From: Streptomyces sp. CB02980
GTDB lineage: Bacteria; Actinomycetota; Actinomycetes; Streptomycetales; Streptomycetaceae
Reading direction: 5' to 3'
Assembly: GCF_014451325.2 (NCBI RefSeq)
Contig: NZ_JACSCH020000004.1
Location: 154,392-218,391, forward strand
DNA length: 64,000 nucleotides
Shown here: positions 32,954 through 42,215 of the stretch, piece by piece
Layout of the letters: each line of letters begins with the position of its first letter
Numbering within the stretch: the first letter of the stretch is position 1
Made by a program: the position numbers and the translations under genes
Notes under the pieces: model-generated
The model's input: only the letters and a program-made list of their open reading frames with translations
Database searches by the model: none
What the model was told of the DNA's origin: nothing

Positions 32954-34582
32954 ATGCGCGGAGCCACGCACGCCAAGTGGGCCGCTCTGGCCACCGCAGT
33001 CGCCCTCACGGCGACCGCCTGTGGCGGCGGCGACGACAGCGGCGGTGGCGGAGGGGCCGACGGCATCGTGAGTTCCTCGTGGGGCGACCCGCAGAACCCG
33101 CTGGAGCCCGCCAACACCAACGAGGTCCAGGGCGGCAAGGTCCTCTCCATGATCTTCCGAGGGCTCAAGCAGTACGACCCGAAGACCGGCGAGGCCAAGG
33201 ACATGCTCGCCGAGAAGATCGAGACCACCGACTCGATCAACTTCACCGTCACGGTCAAGGACGGCTGGACCTTCTCCAACGGCGAGAAGGTGACCGCCAA
33301 GTCCTTCGTCGACGCCTGGAACTACGGCGCCGATCTGAAGAACAACCAGAAGAACGCCTACTTCTTCGGCCAGATCGAGGGCTACGACAAGGTCCACCCC
33401 GAGAAGGGCGAGCCGTCCGCCACGTCCATGTCCGGCCTCAAGGTCACCGGCCCCCAGACCTTCACGGTCAAGCTCACCCAGAAGTTCTCCACCTGGCCCA
33501 TCACCCTCGGCTACGCGGCCTTCTCGCCGCTGCCCCAGGCCTTCTTCGACGACCGCCAGGCCTGGCTGTCGAAGCCGATCGGCAACGGGCCGTACACCGT
33601 GGACTCGTACTCCAAGGGCTCCCAGATGGCCCTCAAGCGCTGGGACGCCTACCCCGGCGCCGACAAGGCCCAGAACGGCGGCATCACCCTCAAGGTCTAC
33701 ACGGACAACAACACCGCGTACACCGACCTGACGGCCGGCAACCTCGACCTCGTCGACGACGTCCCCGCCTCCCAGCTCAAGAACGTCGAAGCCGACCTCA
33801 GCGGCCGGTACATCAACGTCCCCGCCGGCATCATCCAGACCCTGTCCTTCCCGTTCTACGACCCGGCCTGGAACAAGCCCGGACAGGAGAAGCTCCGCCA
33901 GGGCCTCTCCATGGCGATCGACCGTAACCAGATCACCGAGACGATCTTCCAGAAGACCCGCACCCCCGCCGTCGACTGGACTTCCCCGGTCCTCGGCGAG
34001 GACGGCGGCTTCAAGGACGTCTGCGGCGAGTTCTGCAAGTACGACGCCGCCGAGGCGAAGAAGCTCGTCGCCGAGGGCGGCGGCATCCCCGGCGGCACCA
34101 TGAAGATCTCGTACAACGCCGACACCGGCTCCCACAAGGAATGGGTCGACGCGGTCTGCAACTCCATCAACCGCGCCCTCGGCAACAACACGGCCTGCGT
34201 CGGCAACCCGGTCGGCACCTTCGCCGACTTCCGCAACCAGGTCACCCAGTCGAAGATGGACGGCCCGTTCCGGGCCGGCTGGCAGATGGACTACCCGCTC
34301 ATCCAGAACTTCCTCCAGCCGCTGTACTACACCAACGCCTCGTCCAACGACGGAAAGTACTCGGACCCCGAGTTCGACAAGCTGGTGAACGAGGCCAACG
34401 CCGAGGCCGACACCGCGAAGGCCATCGGGCTCTTCCAGCAGGCCGAGGGAGTCCTCCGGGACGACATGGGCGCCATTCCGCTCTGGTACCAGAACGGCAG
34501 CGCCGGCTACTCGGAGCGGATCGAGAACGTCACCCTGAACCCCTTCAGCGTCCCGGTCTACGACCAGATCAAGGTCAAGTGA
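32954..34582 (+). CDS. Peptide ABC transporter, solute-binding lipoprotein (operon 2)
   Basis: A 542-residue SBP_bac_5 lipoprotein, paralogue of the protein at 26937. ATG follows GGGAGG. The signal sequence MRGATHAKWAALATAVAL runs to lipobox TATAC with Cys23, then a Gly-rich linker. Ligand-domain phrases WTFSNGEKVTAKSFVDAWNY and DRNQITETIFQKTRTPAVDW align with the operon 1 protein. A pair of Cys (DVCGEFCKYD) near 355-360 is absent in the paralogue, suggesting an extra disulfide. It heads the second five-gene peptide-transport operon. The ligand is unknown and may differ from that of operon 1. Confidence 0.93.
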   Translation: MRGATHAKWAALATAVALTATACGGGDDSGGGGGADGIVSSSWGDPQNPLEPANTNEVQGGKVLSMIFRGLKQYDPKTGEAKDMLAEKIETTDSINFTVTVKDGWTFSNGEKVTAKSFVDAWNYGADLKNNQKNAYFFGQIEGYDKVHPEKGEPSATSMSGLKVTGPQTFTVKLTQKFSTWPITLGYAAFSPLPQAFFDDRQAWLSKPIGNGPYTVDSYSKGSQMALKRWDAYPGADKAQNGGITLKVYTDNNTAYTDLTAGNLDLVDDVPASQLKNVEADLSGRYINVPAGIIQTLSFPFYDPAWNKPGQEKLRQGLSMAIDRNQITETIFQKTRTPAVDWTSPVLGEDGGFKDVCGEFCKYDAAEAKKLVAEGGGIPGGTMKISYNADTGSHKEWVDAVCNSINRALGNNTACVGNPVGTFADFRNQVTQSKMDGPFRAGWQMDYPLIQNFLQPLYYTNASSNDGKYSDPEFDKLVNEANAEADTAKAIGLFQQAEGVLRDDMGAIPLWYQNGSAGYSERIENVTLNPFSVPVYDQIKVK

Positions 34583-34693
34583 CGCCGTAGCGGGCCGTAC
34601 AGGTCGGCGGCGTACGGCCCGGCCCGCGGACCCCCGCGCCGGGCCGTACGCCTTCCACAATCCTCTCCCCGGAGCCAACCCCCGGAGCCCCTC

Positions 34694-35617
34694 ATGGGTC
34701 GATATGTGATCCGGCGGCTGCTGCAGATGATCCCGGTCTTCTTCGGCGCCACGCTGTTGATCTTCCTGATGGTGAACGTGATGGGCGACCCCATCGCCGG
34801 ACTGTGCGGTGACCGCCAGTGCGACCCGGCGACCGCCGCCCAGCTGGAGAAGGAGTTCGGTCTCGACAAGCCCGTCTGGCAGCAATACCTCACCTACATG
34901 GGCAACGTCTTCACCGGAGACTTCGGCACTGCCTTCAACGGGCAGCCCGTCACCGAACTGATGGCCAGCGCCTTCCCCGTCACCATCCGGCTCACCATCG
35001 TCGCGATCTTCTTCGAGATCGTCATCGGCATCAGCCTCGGCGTCGTCACCGGCCTCAAGCGCGGCCGCCCCGTCGACACCACTGTCCTGCTGCTGACCCT
35101 GGTCGTCCTCTCCGTCCCGACCTTCGTCACCGGCCTCCTCGTCCAGCTCCTCCTCGGCGTCAAATGGGGCTGGATCAAACCGGCCGTCTCACCCGAGGCC
35201 ACCTTCAGCGAACTCATCGTGCCCGGCCTGGTCCTCGCCTCGGTCTCCCTGGCCTACGTCACCCGGCTCACCCGGACCTCGATCGCCGAGAACAAGCGCG
35301 CCGACTACGTCCGCACCGCCGTCGCCAAGGGCCTGCCCCGCCGCCGGGTCATCAGCAGGCACCTGCTCCGCAACAGCCTCATCCCCGTCGTGACGTTCAT
35401 CGGTGCCGACGTCGGCGCCCTCATGGGCGGAGCCATCGTCACCGAACGGATCTTCAACATCCACGGCGTCGGCTACCAGCTCTACCAGGGCATCGTCCGC
35501 CAGAACACCCAGACCGTGGTGGGCTTCGTGACCATCCTCGTGCTGGTGTTCCTGCTGGCCAACCTCCTGGTCGACCTCCTGTACGCCGTCCTTGACCCGA
35601 GGATTCGCTATGCCTGA
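34694..35617 (+). CDS. Peptide ABC transporter permease 1 (operon 2, OppB/DppB type)
   Basis: A 307-residue membrane subunit starting MGRYVIRRLLQMIPVFFGAT, close in sequence to the operon 1 permease at 28749. It has six helices, the EAA loop RADYVRTAVAKGLPRRRVISRHLLRNSLIP and the ending LLYAVLDPRIRYA. A short loop with two cysteines after helix 1 (LCGDRQCDPATAAQ) is not found in the paralogue. Ribosome-binding sequence CCGGAG precedes ATG. It overlaps the next gene by the same ATGCCTGA junction. Confidence 0.92.
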   Translation: MGRYVIRRLLQMIPVFFGATLLIFLMVNVMGDPIAGLCGDRQCDPATAAQLEKEFGLDKPVWQQYLTYMGNVFTGDFGTAFNGQPVTELMASAFPVTIRLTIVAIFFEIVIGISLGVVTGLKRGRPVDTTVLLLTLVVLSVPTFVTGLLVQLLLGVKWGWIKPAVSPEATFSELIVPGLVLASVSLAYVTRLTRTSIAENKRADYVRTAVAKGLPRRRVISRHLLRNSLIPVVTFIGADVGALMGGAIVTERIFNIHGVGYQLYQGIVRQNTQTVVGFVTILVLVFLLANLLVDLLYAVLDPRIRYA

Positions 35618-36605
35618 GCAGCCCGAGCCGCTTGAGTCGTACGAAGAGGGCCGAGCCATCGCGCCCACCGGCGCCGGCGGCGCGTCCGACCTCGCGACGG
35701 CCGAGGGCGAGACCCTGGAGAAGACGCCCGGCGGACCGCTGGGCACCGGCGCCGACAAGAAGCCCCGCTCCCTGTGGTCCGACGCCTGGCGCGACCTGCG
35801 CCGGAACCCGATCTTCATCGTCTCCTCGCTGGTGATCCTCTTCCTGGTCGTCATCTCCATCTGGCCCCAGCTGATCGCCTCGGGGGACCCCCTGGACTGC
35901 GACCTCGCCAAGGCCCAGGAAGGCTCCCAGCCCGGCCACCCCTTCGGTTTCAACGGCCAGGGCTGCGACGTCTACACCCGCACCGTCTACGGCGCCCGGA
36001 CGTCCGTGACCGTCGGCGTCCTCGCCACCGTCGGCGTCGCCGTCCTCGGCAGCATCCTCGGCGGACTCGCCGGCTTCTTCGGCGGCGCCTGGGACGGCGT
36101 CCTCTCCCGGATCACCGACGTCTTCTTCGCCATCCCCGTCGTCCTCGGCGGCCTGGTGCTCCTCTCCGTGGTGACCAGCTCCACCGTCTGGCCCGTCATC
36201 GGCTTCATGGTGCTGCTCGGCTGGCCGCAGCTCTCCCGCATCGCCCGCGGCTCCGTCATCACCGCCAAACAGAACGACTACGTGCAGGCGGCCCGGGCCC
36301 TCGGGGCCTCCAACTCCAGGATGATGCTCCGCCACATCACGCCCAACGCGATCGCCCCGGTGATCGTCGTCGCCACCATCGCCCTCGGCACGTACATCGC
36401 GCTGGAGGCGACCCTGTCCTACCTCGGTGTCGGCCTCAAGCCGCCGACCGTCTCCTGGGGCATCGACATCTCCTCGGCGTCGCAGTACATCCGCAACGCG
36501 CCGCACATGCTGCTCTGGCCGGCCGGCGCGCTCGCCATCACGGTGCTCGCCTTCATCATGCTCGGCGACGCCGTCCGCGACGCCCTCGACCCGAAGCTGA
36601 GGTAG
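35610..36605 (+). CDS. Peptide ABC transporter permease 2 (operon 2, OppC/DppC type)
   Basis: A 331-residue permease with a longer cytoplasmic N terminus (about 60 residues, acidic and Gly/Pro-rich) than its operon 1 counterpart. From DAWRDLRRNPIFIVSSLVIL the two align well. The coupling loop (NDYVQAARALGASNSRMMLRHI) and the terminal LGDAVRDALDPKLR are conserved. The periplasmic-side segment contains DCDLA...GQGCDVYTRTVYG, two cysteines missing in the paralogue. The start is fixed by the ATGCCTGA overlap. Confidence 0.92.
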   Translation: MPEQPEPLESYEEGRAIAPTGAGGASDLATAEGETLEKTPGGPLGTGADKKPRSLWSDAWRDLRRNPIFIVSSLVILFLVVISIWPQLIASGDPLDCDLAKAQEGSQPGHPFGFNGQGCDVYTRTVYGARTSVTVGVLATVGVAVLGSILGGLAGFFGGAWDGVLSRITDVFFAIPVVLGGLVLLSVVTSSTVWPVIGFMVLLGWPQLSRIARGSVITAKQNDYVQAARALGASNSRMMLRHITPNAIAPVIVVATIALGTYIALEATLSYLGVGLKPPTVSWGIDISSASQYIRNAPHMLLWPAGALAITVLAFIMLGDAVRDALDPKLR

Positions 36606-36611
36606 GGACCC

Positions 36612-37595
36612 ATGCTGCTCGAAGTGCGCGACCTGCACGTGGAGTTCCACACCCGCGAAGGGGTGGCCAAGGCCGTCAACGGTGTCGACTACTCCGTCGA
36701 CGCGGGGGAGACCCTCGCCGTCCTCGGCGAGTCCGGCTCCGGCAAGTCCGTCACCGCCCAGGCCGTGATGGGCATCCTCGACGTCCCCCCGGGCAAGATC
36801 AGCCAGGGCGAGATCCTCTTCCAGGGCCAGGACCTCCTGAAGCTCAAGGAGGACGAGCGGCGCAAGATCCGCGGCGCCAAGATGGCGATGGTCTTCCAGG
36901 ACGCGCTGTCCTCCCTCAACCCCGTGCTCAGCGTCGGCGACCAGCTCGGCGAGATGTTCCAGGTCCACAAGGGCATGTCGCGCAAGGACTCCAAGGCCAA
37001 GGCCATCGAACTGATGGACCGGGTCCGCATCCCCGCCGCCAAGGAACGCGTCGGCCAGTACCCCCATCAGTTCTCCGGCGGCATGCGCCAACGCATCATG
37101 ATCGCGATGGCGCTCGCCCTCGAACCCGAACTGATCATCGCCGACGAGCCCACCACCGCCCTCGACGTCACCGTCCAGGCCCAGGTCATGGACCTCCTCG
37201 CCGAGCTCCAGCGCGAACTCAACATGGGCCTGATCCTCATCACCCACGACCTCGGCGTCGTCGCCGACGTCGCCGACAAGATCGCCGTCATGTACGCCGG
37301 CCGGATCGTCGAACAGGCCCCCGTCCACGAGATCTACAAGGCCCCCGCCCACCCCTACACCCGCGGCCTGCTCGACTCCATCCCACGCCTCGACCAGAAG
37401 GGCCAGGAGCTCTACGCGATCAAGGGCCTCCCGCCCAACCTCCTCGCCATCCCGCCCGGCTGCGCCTTCAACCCCCGCTGCCCCCTGGCCCAGGACGTCT
37501 GCCGCACCGACGTGCCCCCGCTCTACGACGTGACCGAGTCCCCGGTGAAGCGCTCCAGCGCCTGCCACTTCTGGAAGGAGTGCCTCCATGGCTGA
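36612..37595 (+). CDS. Peptide ABC transporter ATPase 1 (operon 2, OppD/DppD type)
   Basis: A 327-residue ATPase, very similar to the 30636 protein but without its 22-residue N-terminal extension, beginning MLLEVRDLHVEFHTR. Walker A GESGSGKS (39-46), FSGGMRQR, ADEPTTALD and ITHDLGVVADV are intact, and the C-terminal Cys pattern CAFNPRCPLAQDVC...SACHF is present. The ATG lies 6 bases after the permease stop, with GAGGTAGGG across the junction as ribosome-binding site. Confidence 0.95.
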   Translation: MLLEVRDLHVEFHTREGVAKAVNGVDYSVDAGETLAVLGESGSGKSVTAQAVMGILDVPPGKISQGEILFQGQDLLKLKEDERRKIRGAKMAMVFQDALSSLNPVLSVGDQLGEMFQVHKGMSRKDSKAKAIELMDRVRIPAAKERVGQYPHQFSGGMRQRIMIAMALALEPELIIADEPTTALDVTVQAQVMDLLAELQRELNMGLILITHDLGVVADVADKIAVMYAGRIVEQAPVHEIYKAPAHPYTRGLLDSIPRLDQKGQELYAIKGLPPNLLAIPPGCAFNPRCPLAQDVCRTDVPPLYDVTESPVKRSSACHFWKECLHG

Positions 37596-38709
37596 GGCGA
37601 TTCTCGAAGTCCGGGACCTCCACAAGCACTACCCGCTCACCCAGGGCGTCGTCTTCAAGAAGCAGGTCGGCGCGGTCAAGGCCGTCGACGGCGTCGACTT
37701 CGACCTCCACGCCGGCGAGACCCTCGGCATCGTCGGCGAGTCCGGCTGCGGCAAGTCGACGGTCGCGAAGATGCTGGTCAACCTGGAGCGGCCGACGTCC
37801 GGCGTGATCCGCTACAAGGGCGAGGACATCAGCAGACTCTCCCCCCGCGCGCTCAAGGCCGTCCGCCGCAACATCCAGATGGTGTTCCAGGACCCGTACA
37901 CCTCGCTCAACCCGCGCATGACCGTCGGCGACATCATCGGCGAGCCGTACGAGATCCACCCCGAGGTCGCCCCCAAGAGCGACCGGCGGCGCAAGGTGCA
38001 GGACCTCCTCGACGTCGTCGGCCTCAACCCCGAGTACATCAACCGCTACCCGCACCAGTTCTCCGGCGGCCAGCGCCAGCGCATCGGCATCGCCCGCGGC
38101 CTCGCCCTCCAGCCCGAGATCATCGTCGCCGACGAACCCGTGTCCGCCCTCGACGTCTCCGTCCAGGCACAGGTCATCAACCTGATGGCGAACCTCCAGT
38201 CCGAGTTCTCCCTGTCGTACGTCTTCATCGCGCACGACCTGTCGATCGTGCGGCACATCTCCGACCGGGTCGGCGTCATGTACCTCGGCCGGATCGTCGA
38301 GATCGGCAGCGACGCGCAGATCTACGACCACCCCACCCACCCCTACACCCAGGCGCTGCTCTCCGCGGTCCCGGTCCCCGACCCCGAGGCGCGCGCCCAC
38401 CGCGAGCGCATCATCCTCACCGGCGACGTCCCCTCCCCGGCCAACATCCCCTCCGGCTGCCGCTTCCGCACCCGCTGCTGGAAGGCCCAGGAACGCTGTG
38501 CCCTGGAGGTCCCGCTCCTCGCCGTCCCGGCCGTCTTCCGCCTCACGGACAGCCCGGCGAAACACGACTCGGCCTGCCACTTCGCCGAGGAGAAGCACGT
38601 CGTCCCCTCGGAGAACGGCGACGACGGCCCCGAGCCACCGGCGTCCGACAGCCCCGAGCCACCGCCGGACGGCGGCGCCGACCCCTTCAAGAAGCCCGAA
38701 TCGCCTTAA
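37588..38709 (+). CDS. Peptide ABC transporter ATPase 2 (operon 2, OppF/DppF type)
   Basis: A 373-residue ATPase, paralogue of the 31687 protein. Walker [10 protein letters not shown] (50-58), [26 protein letters not shown] and [12 protein letters not shown] are intact; the C-terminal Cys set is [14 protein letters not shown]...SACHF. It carries an extra acidic/Pro-rich tail of about 30 residues ([19 protein letters not shown]) absent in operon 1. It overlaps the upstream gene by ATGGCTGA. It is the last gene of operon 2, and a hairpin follows at 38791. Confidence 0.95.
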   Translation: MAEAILEVRDLHKHYPLTQGVVFKKQVGAVKAVDGVDFDLHAGETLGIVGESGCGKSTVAKMLVNLERPTSGVIRYKGEDISRLSPRALKAVRRNIQMVFQDPYTSLNPRMTVGDIIGEPYEIHPEVAPKSDRRRKVQDLLDVVGLNPEYINRYPHQFSGGQRQRIGIARGLALQPEIIVADEPVSALDVSVQAQVINLMANLQSEFSLSYVFIAHDLSIVRHISDRVGVMYLGRIVEIGSDAQIYDHPTHPYTQALLSAVPVPDPEARAHRERIILTGDVPSPANIPSGCRFRTRCWKAQERCALEVPLLAVPAVFRLTDSPAKHDSACHFAEEKHVVPSENGDDGPEPPASDSPEPPPDGGADPFKKPESP

Positions 38710-38790
38710 CGCACAGGCAACTTCACCGAATCGATTCCGATATACGAACAGGCCAGACTGCACAGCGTACGGCCGTGCGGGTGCCGTGAA

Positions 38791-38824
38791 CCGGGCCGGG
38801 GCGCGACATGTCGCCCCGGCCCGG
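38791..38824 (+). terminator. Hairpin terminator of operon 2
   Basis: CCGGGCCGGGG and CCCCGGCCCGG form a perfect 11-bp stem. The loop itself contains the palindrome CGACATGTCG. It lies about 80 bases after the last ATPase gene. Confidence 0.8.
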
Positions 38825-38886
38825 ACCCATGTGTTCCCCGCGCCCCACAGGTTTCGCGGAACCGCTTGTTTCGGTTGGTGGCGACC

Positions 38887-39840
38887 GTGAGTATCGGGAC
38901 CGTGACAGTGACACGACCGGCACGTCTCACGGGCGCCGCGCTCTGCGCCGCGCTCGCCCTCACCGCCGCCGTGTGGATCTTCAAGGATCTCGCCGCGCTC
39001 GGCTCGCCCGTCGACCTCGCCTGGTACTGGGCCGGGGACCACCACTTCCTCATCCGGGGACGGTCCGCCACCTCCCTGGTCGACGCCGTGCTGCTCGTCG
39101 TCTCCGCCGCAGCCGCGGCCGCCGCGATCCGCTCCCGGCACGCGGCCTCCGCGCTCGCCGCCACCGGCACCGTCACGCTGGCCCTGCGCCTGCCGGGCCT
39201 CTGGGAGCCCGACAGCGGCGCCCTCGTCACCGCCCTCGTCGAACTCGCCCTCGCCGCCGGTCTGATCGTCACCGCCGCCGTCGGCCGCCGCCCGGCCACC
39301 GCCTCGTACGAGCCGCCCCCCACGCGCCCGCGCACGGGCCCCGCCGTCGCCGCCGGAGTCCTCCTCGCGACCTCCGCGCTCGTCGTGACCCTGTGGGAGC
39401 TGTACTGGGCCACCGAACTGCCCCTGGAGATCACCGTCGACCGCTTCACCGGCGGCCGGTCCATCATGAAGGCGGCCCTCGCGCCCCCGCCCGGCTGGCT
39501 GTCGCTGATCCTCGTCGCCCTGTACGGGACCGCCGCCGTCTCCGCCTTCTTACGGGCCCGCCACAGCCGGGCCTTCGGGCTGCTCGCCGGGGTGTTCCTG
39601 GCGGCCGGCGGCCTCGCCGAGGTCGCCAGGACCACCCGCTACGAACTGATCGGCGACTTCGTGGACCTCCCGAGCACCGCCCAGCTGAGCATCCTCACCG
39701 CCTTCTTCGGGCTGCTCGCCGGCATCGCCGTGCTCGTCCTGCTCGCCGGACGCGGCGCCCCCGCAGGCGCGCCGAGCCCGTACACGCCGGCCGGGATGCC
39801 ACCCCCGACCCCGCCCTACCCGCCGCCGCCCGGCTGGTGA
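38887..39840 (+). CDS. Integral membrane protein of unknown function, carrying a TTA codon
   Basis: A polytopic membrane protein of about 317 residues. The start is uncertain: GTG 38887, GTG 38902 and TTG 38866 are all in frame and none has a strong ribosome-binding site. About seven hydrophobic segments are seen (LTGAALCAALALTAAVWIF through LSILTAFFGLLAGIAVLVLL), then a Pro-rich cytoplasmic tail ending PPPPGW. No catalytic motif is recognised. A TTA leucine codon occurs at 39550-39552 (SAF-L-RAR), the only in-frame TTA I found in the window, so translation should depend on the bldA tRNA. It ends 1 base from the convergent S9 peptidase stop. Confidence 0.8.
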   Translation: MSIGTVTVTRPARLTGAALCAALALTAAVWIFKDLAALGSPVDLAWYWAGDHHFLIRGRSATSLVDAVLLVVSAAAAAAAIRSRHAASALAATGTVTLALRLPGLWEPDSGALVTALVELALAAGLIVTAAVGRRPATASYEPPPTRPRTGPAVAAGVLLATSALVVTLWELYWATELPLEITVDRFTGGRSIMKAALAPPPGWLSLILVALYGTAAVSAFLRARHSRAFGLLAGVFLAAGGLAEVARTTRYELIGDFVDLPSTAQLSILTAFFGLLAGIAVLVLLAGRGAPAGAPSPYTPAGMPPPTPPYPPPPGW

Positions 39841-39841
39841 C

Positions 39842-42034
39842 TCAGCCCCGCATCCCGCCGAGGGACCGCTTCAGGAAGTCCACCTGGAGCAGCAGCAGGT
39901 TCTCCGCGACCTGCTCCTGCGGCGTCATGTGGGTGACCCCGGACAGCGGCAGCACCTCGTGCGGCCGGCCCGCCGCGAGGAGTGCCGAGGACAGCCGCAG
40001 CGCGTGCGCGACGACCACGTTGTCGTCCGCGAGACCGTGGACGATCATCATCGGCCGCTCGGGCACCTCCGGCGCGGAGAGCCCGTCGTCGGTGAGCAGC
40101 GACTGCGCCGCGTACACCTCGGGATCGTCCTGCGGAGTGCCGAGGTACCGCTCGGTGTAATGGGTGTCGTACAGCCGCCAGTCCGTCACCGGCGCCCCCA
40201 CCACCGCCGCGTGGAACACGTCTGGGCGCCGCAGCACCGCCCGTGCCGCCAGATAACCGCCGTACGACCAGCCCCGGATCGCCACCCGCTCCAGATCCAG
40301 CGGGAAACGCCCGGCGAGGCCCTGGAGCGCGTCCACCTGGTCGTCGAGGGTCGGCCCGAAGTCCCGCGCGATCGCCTTCTCCCAGGCGGGGGAGCGGCCC
40401 GGCGTGCCCCTCCCGTCCGCCACGACCACCGCGAAGCCCTGGTCGGCGAACCACTGGGACGTCAGATGCGCGTTGTGCGCGGCGAGCACCCGCGGCCCGT
40501 GCGGACCGCCGTACGGATCCATCAGGACCGGCAGCGGCCCGTCGCCCTCCGCGTACCCCGACGGCAGCAGCACCGCGCACGGGATCCGCCGCGCGCCGGC
40601 CTCCGTGAGCCGCACGCGCGCGCGGAGCACCGGATCCTGGGCGTACGAGGCCACCACCGCGACCTGCTCGCCGTCCCGCAGCACCCGCGCCACGCTCCCC
40701 GGCGTCTCCGGCCGCGCCGACACCAGCACGGTCACCGTCCCCGAACGCACCGCGCCGTGCACGCCGACGCCCTCGGACAGCCGCTCCACGCCCTCACCGG
40801 TCACCCGGTACACATGGACCTCGCCGGTCTCCGGGAGAGCCGCATCCGCGCCCGCCGACGCCGACACGAGGACGTCGTCCTCCCCGACGCCGAGCACCGC
40901 CCGGACATGCAGCGCGGCGTCCGTCAGCACCTCGTCGCCCACGGCCAGGGCCCGCGCCCCGGTCTCGTCCGTGAGCCGTACGAGCCGCCCGTCGCGGGTG
41001 CCCCCCGAGCCGGGTCCCGAGGGAGCCCACGCCGGCACCCCCGGCAGCACCTCCAGCCACACCGGGTCCCGCTCCGCCCGTACCGTCCTCGTCTCCCCGG
41101 ACTCCGGGTCCACCGCCAGGAACAACTGCTCCCGCTGGTCCCGCGCCTGGACGAGCAGCAGCGGCGCCCCGTCCGCCGACCAGTGCACGCGCGCGAGGTA
41201 CGGATACCGCTCCCGGTCCCACACCACCTCCGTGCGGGCCCCGGCGAGGTCCACGACGAACAGCCGTACGTCCGCGTTGGCCGTACCCGCCGCCGGATAC
41301 GCCACCGGCTGCGGCTCCCGGTCCGGATGCGCCGGGTCGGCGATCCACCAGCGCCGCACCGCCCGGTCGTCGGCGCGGGCCACGAGCAGCCGGTCCGAGG
41401 CGGGGGACCACCAGAAACCCCGGTCCCGGGTCATCTCCTCCGAGGCGATGAATTCGGCCAATCCGTAGGACACGTGCGTCTCTTCCGGAACGGCCAGCTC
41501 CCGGTCGCCCGAACCGTCCGCGCCCACCACCCGCAGCGCGCCCTCCGTCACGTACGCGACCAGGCGTCCGTCCGGCGAGGGCCGGGGATCGATCACCGGC
41601 CCCGGCACCGGCAACTCCCGCGCCGTCCCCGCCCGCAGCTCCGCCGCGAACAGCCGCCCCGACAGGGCGAAGGCCGCCAACTCCACGGCCCCGTCCACCG
41701 CGTACGCCACCACACCGGCCGAGCCCTCCCGGCTCCGCTCCCGGCGCGCCCGCTCCTGCGGCGACAACTCCTCCTCACCGCCCGCGAGCAGCACCTCCGG
41801 GTCGGCCGCCACCCGCTCCACGGGCGCGCCGCCGTCGCGGGGCAGGTCGAGGACCCAGAGCCGGTGCGTACGGTCCACACCGGACGCGGCCCTGACGAAC
41901 ACGACGCGCTCACCGTCGGGGGAGACCGAGAAGGCACGCGGAACCCCCAGGGTGAACCGCTGGGTACGGGCGTGACGGCGGGGGAAGGAGAGTCCGGCAG
42001 GGGGTGTGGCCGGCTGCTGTCGAGACGAGGTCAT
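39842..42034 (-). CDS. S9 family peptidase (dipeptidyl-peptidase IV-like)
   Basis: A 730-residue prolyl-oligopeptidase-family serine peptidase without signal peptide, so cytosolic. An N-terminal beta-propeller (DPP IV N type, about 30-480) contains SYGLAEFIASEEMTRDRGFWWSP with the conserved double-Glu region that anchors substrate N termini. The C-terminal alpha/beta hydrolase domain has Ser590 in GWSYGGYLA, the Asp region HGLADDNVV and His702 in VTHMTP. It removes dipeptides from imported peptides, which fits its place next to two peptide importers. ATG 42034 is supported by TAGTTT 7 bases upstream (leaderless); a longer GTG start at 42097 is less likely. Confidence 0.92.
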   Translation of the reverse strand: MTSSRQQPATPPAGLSFPRRHARTQRFTLGVPRAFSVSPDGERVVFVRAASGVDRTHRLWVLDLPRDGGAPVERVAADPEVLLAGGEEELSPQERARRERSREGSAGVVAYAVDGAVELAAFALSGRLFAAELRAGTARELPVPGPVIDPRPSPDGRLVAYVTEGALRVVGADGSGDRELAVPEETHVSYGLAEFIASEEMTRDRGFWWSPASDRLLVARADDRAVRRWWIADPAHPDREPQPVAYPAAGTANADVRLFVVDLAGARTEVVWDRERYPYLARVHWSADGAPLLLVQARDQREQLFLAVDPESGETRTVRAERDPVWLEVLPGVPAWAPSGPGSGGTRDGRLVRLTDETGARALAVGDEVLTDAALHVRAVLGVGEDDVLVSASAGADAALPETGEVHVYRVTGEGVERLSEGVGVHGAVRSGTVTVLVSARPETPGSVARVLRDGEQVAVVASYAQDPVLRARVRLTEAGARRIPCAVLLPSGYAEGDGPLPVLMDPYGGPHGPRVLAAHNAHLTSQWFADQGFAVVVADGRGTPGRSPAWEKAIARDFGPTLDDQVDALQGLAGRFPLDLERVAIRGWSYGGYLAARAVLRRPDVFHAAVVGAPVTDWRLYDTHYTERYLGTPQDDPEVYAAQSLLTDDGLSAPEVPERPMMIVHGLADDNVVVAHALRLSSALLAAGRPHEVLPLSGVTHMTPQEQVAENLLLLQVDFLKRSLGGMRG

Positions 42035-42041
42035 GCGGCTG

Positions 42042-42047
42042 AAACTA
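42042..42047 (-). promoter_or_regulatory. Leaderless -10 box of the S9 peptidase
   Basis: On the minus strand TAGTTT is followed by 7 bases and then ATG 42034. No ribosome-binding site is present. Confidence 0.5.
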
Positions 42048-42215
42048 GCGCTGTGCGCCCCCCTCGTGCCTCCGTCCGCCGATCGATGCGGCCGCACGGA
42101 TAGTTATGATCCGTAGCGCTAGGTGGGTATGCATCCGACGGGCCTGCCCCCTGGCACATGCTGATCGACCGAACCACTCGAATATCCGACCGAAGAAGTG
42201 TGGAGGTGAACCGCC

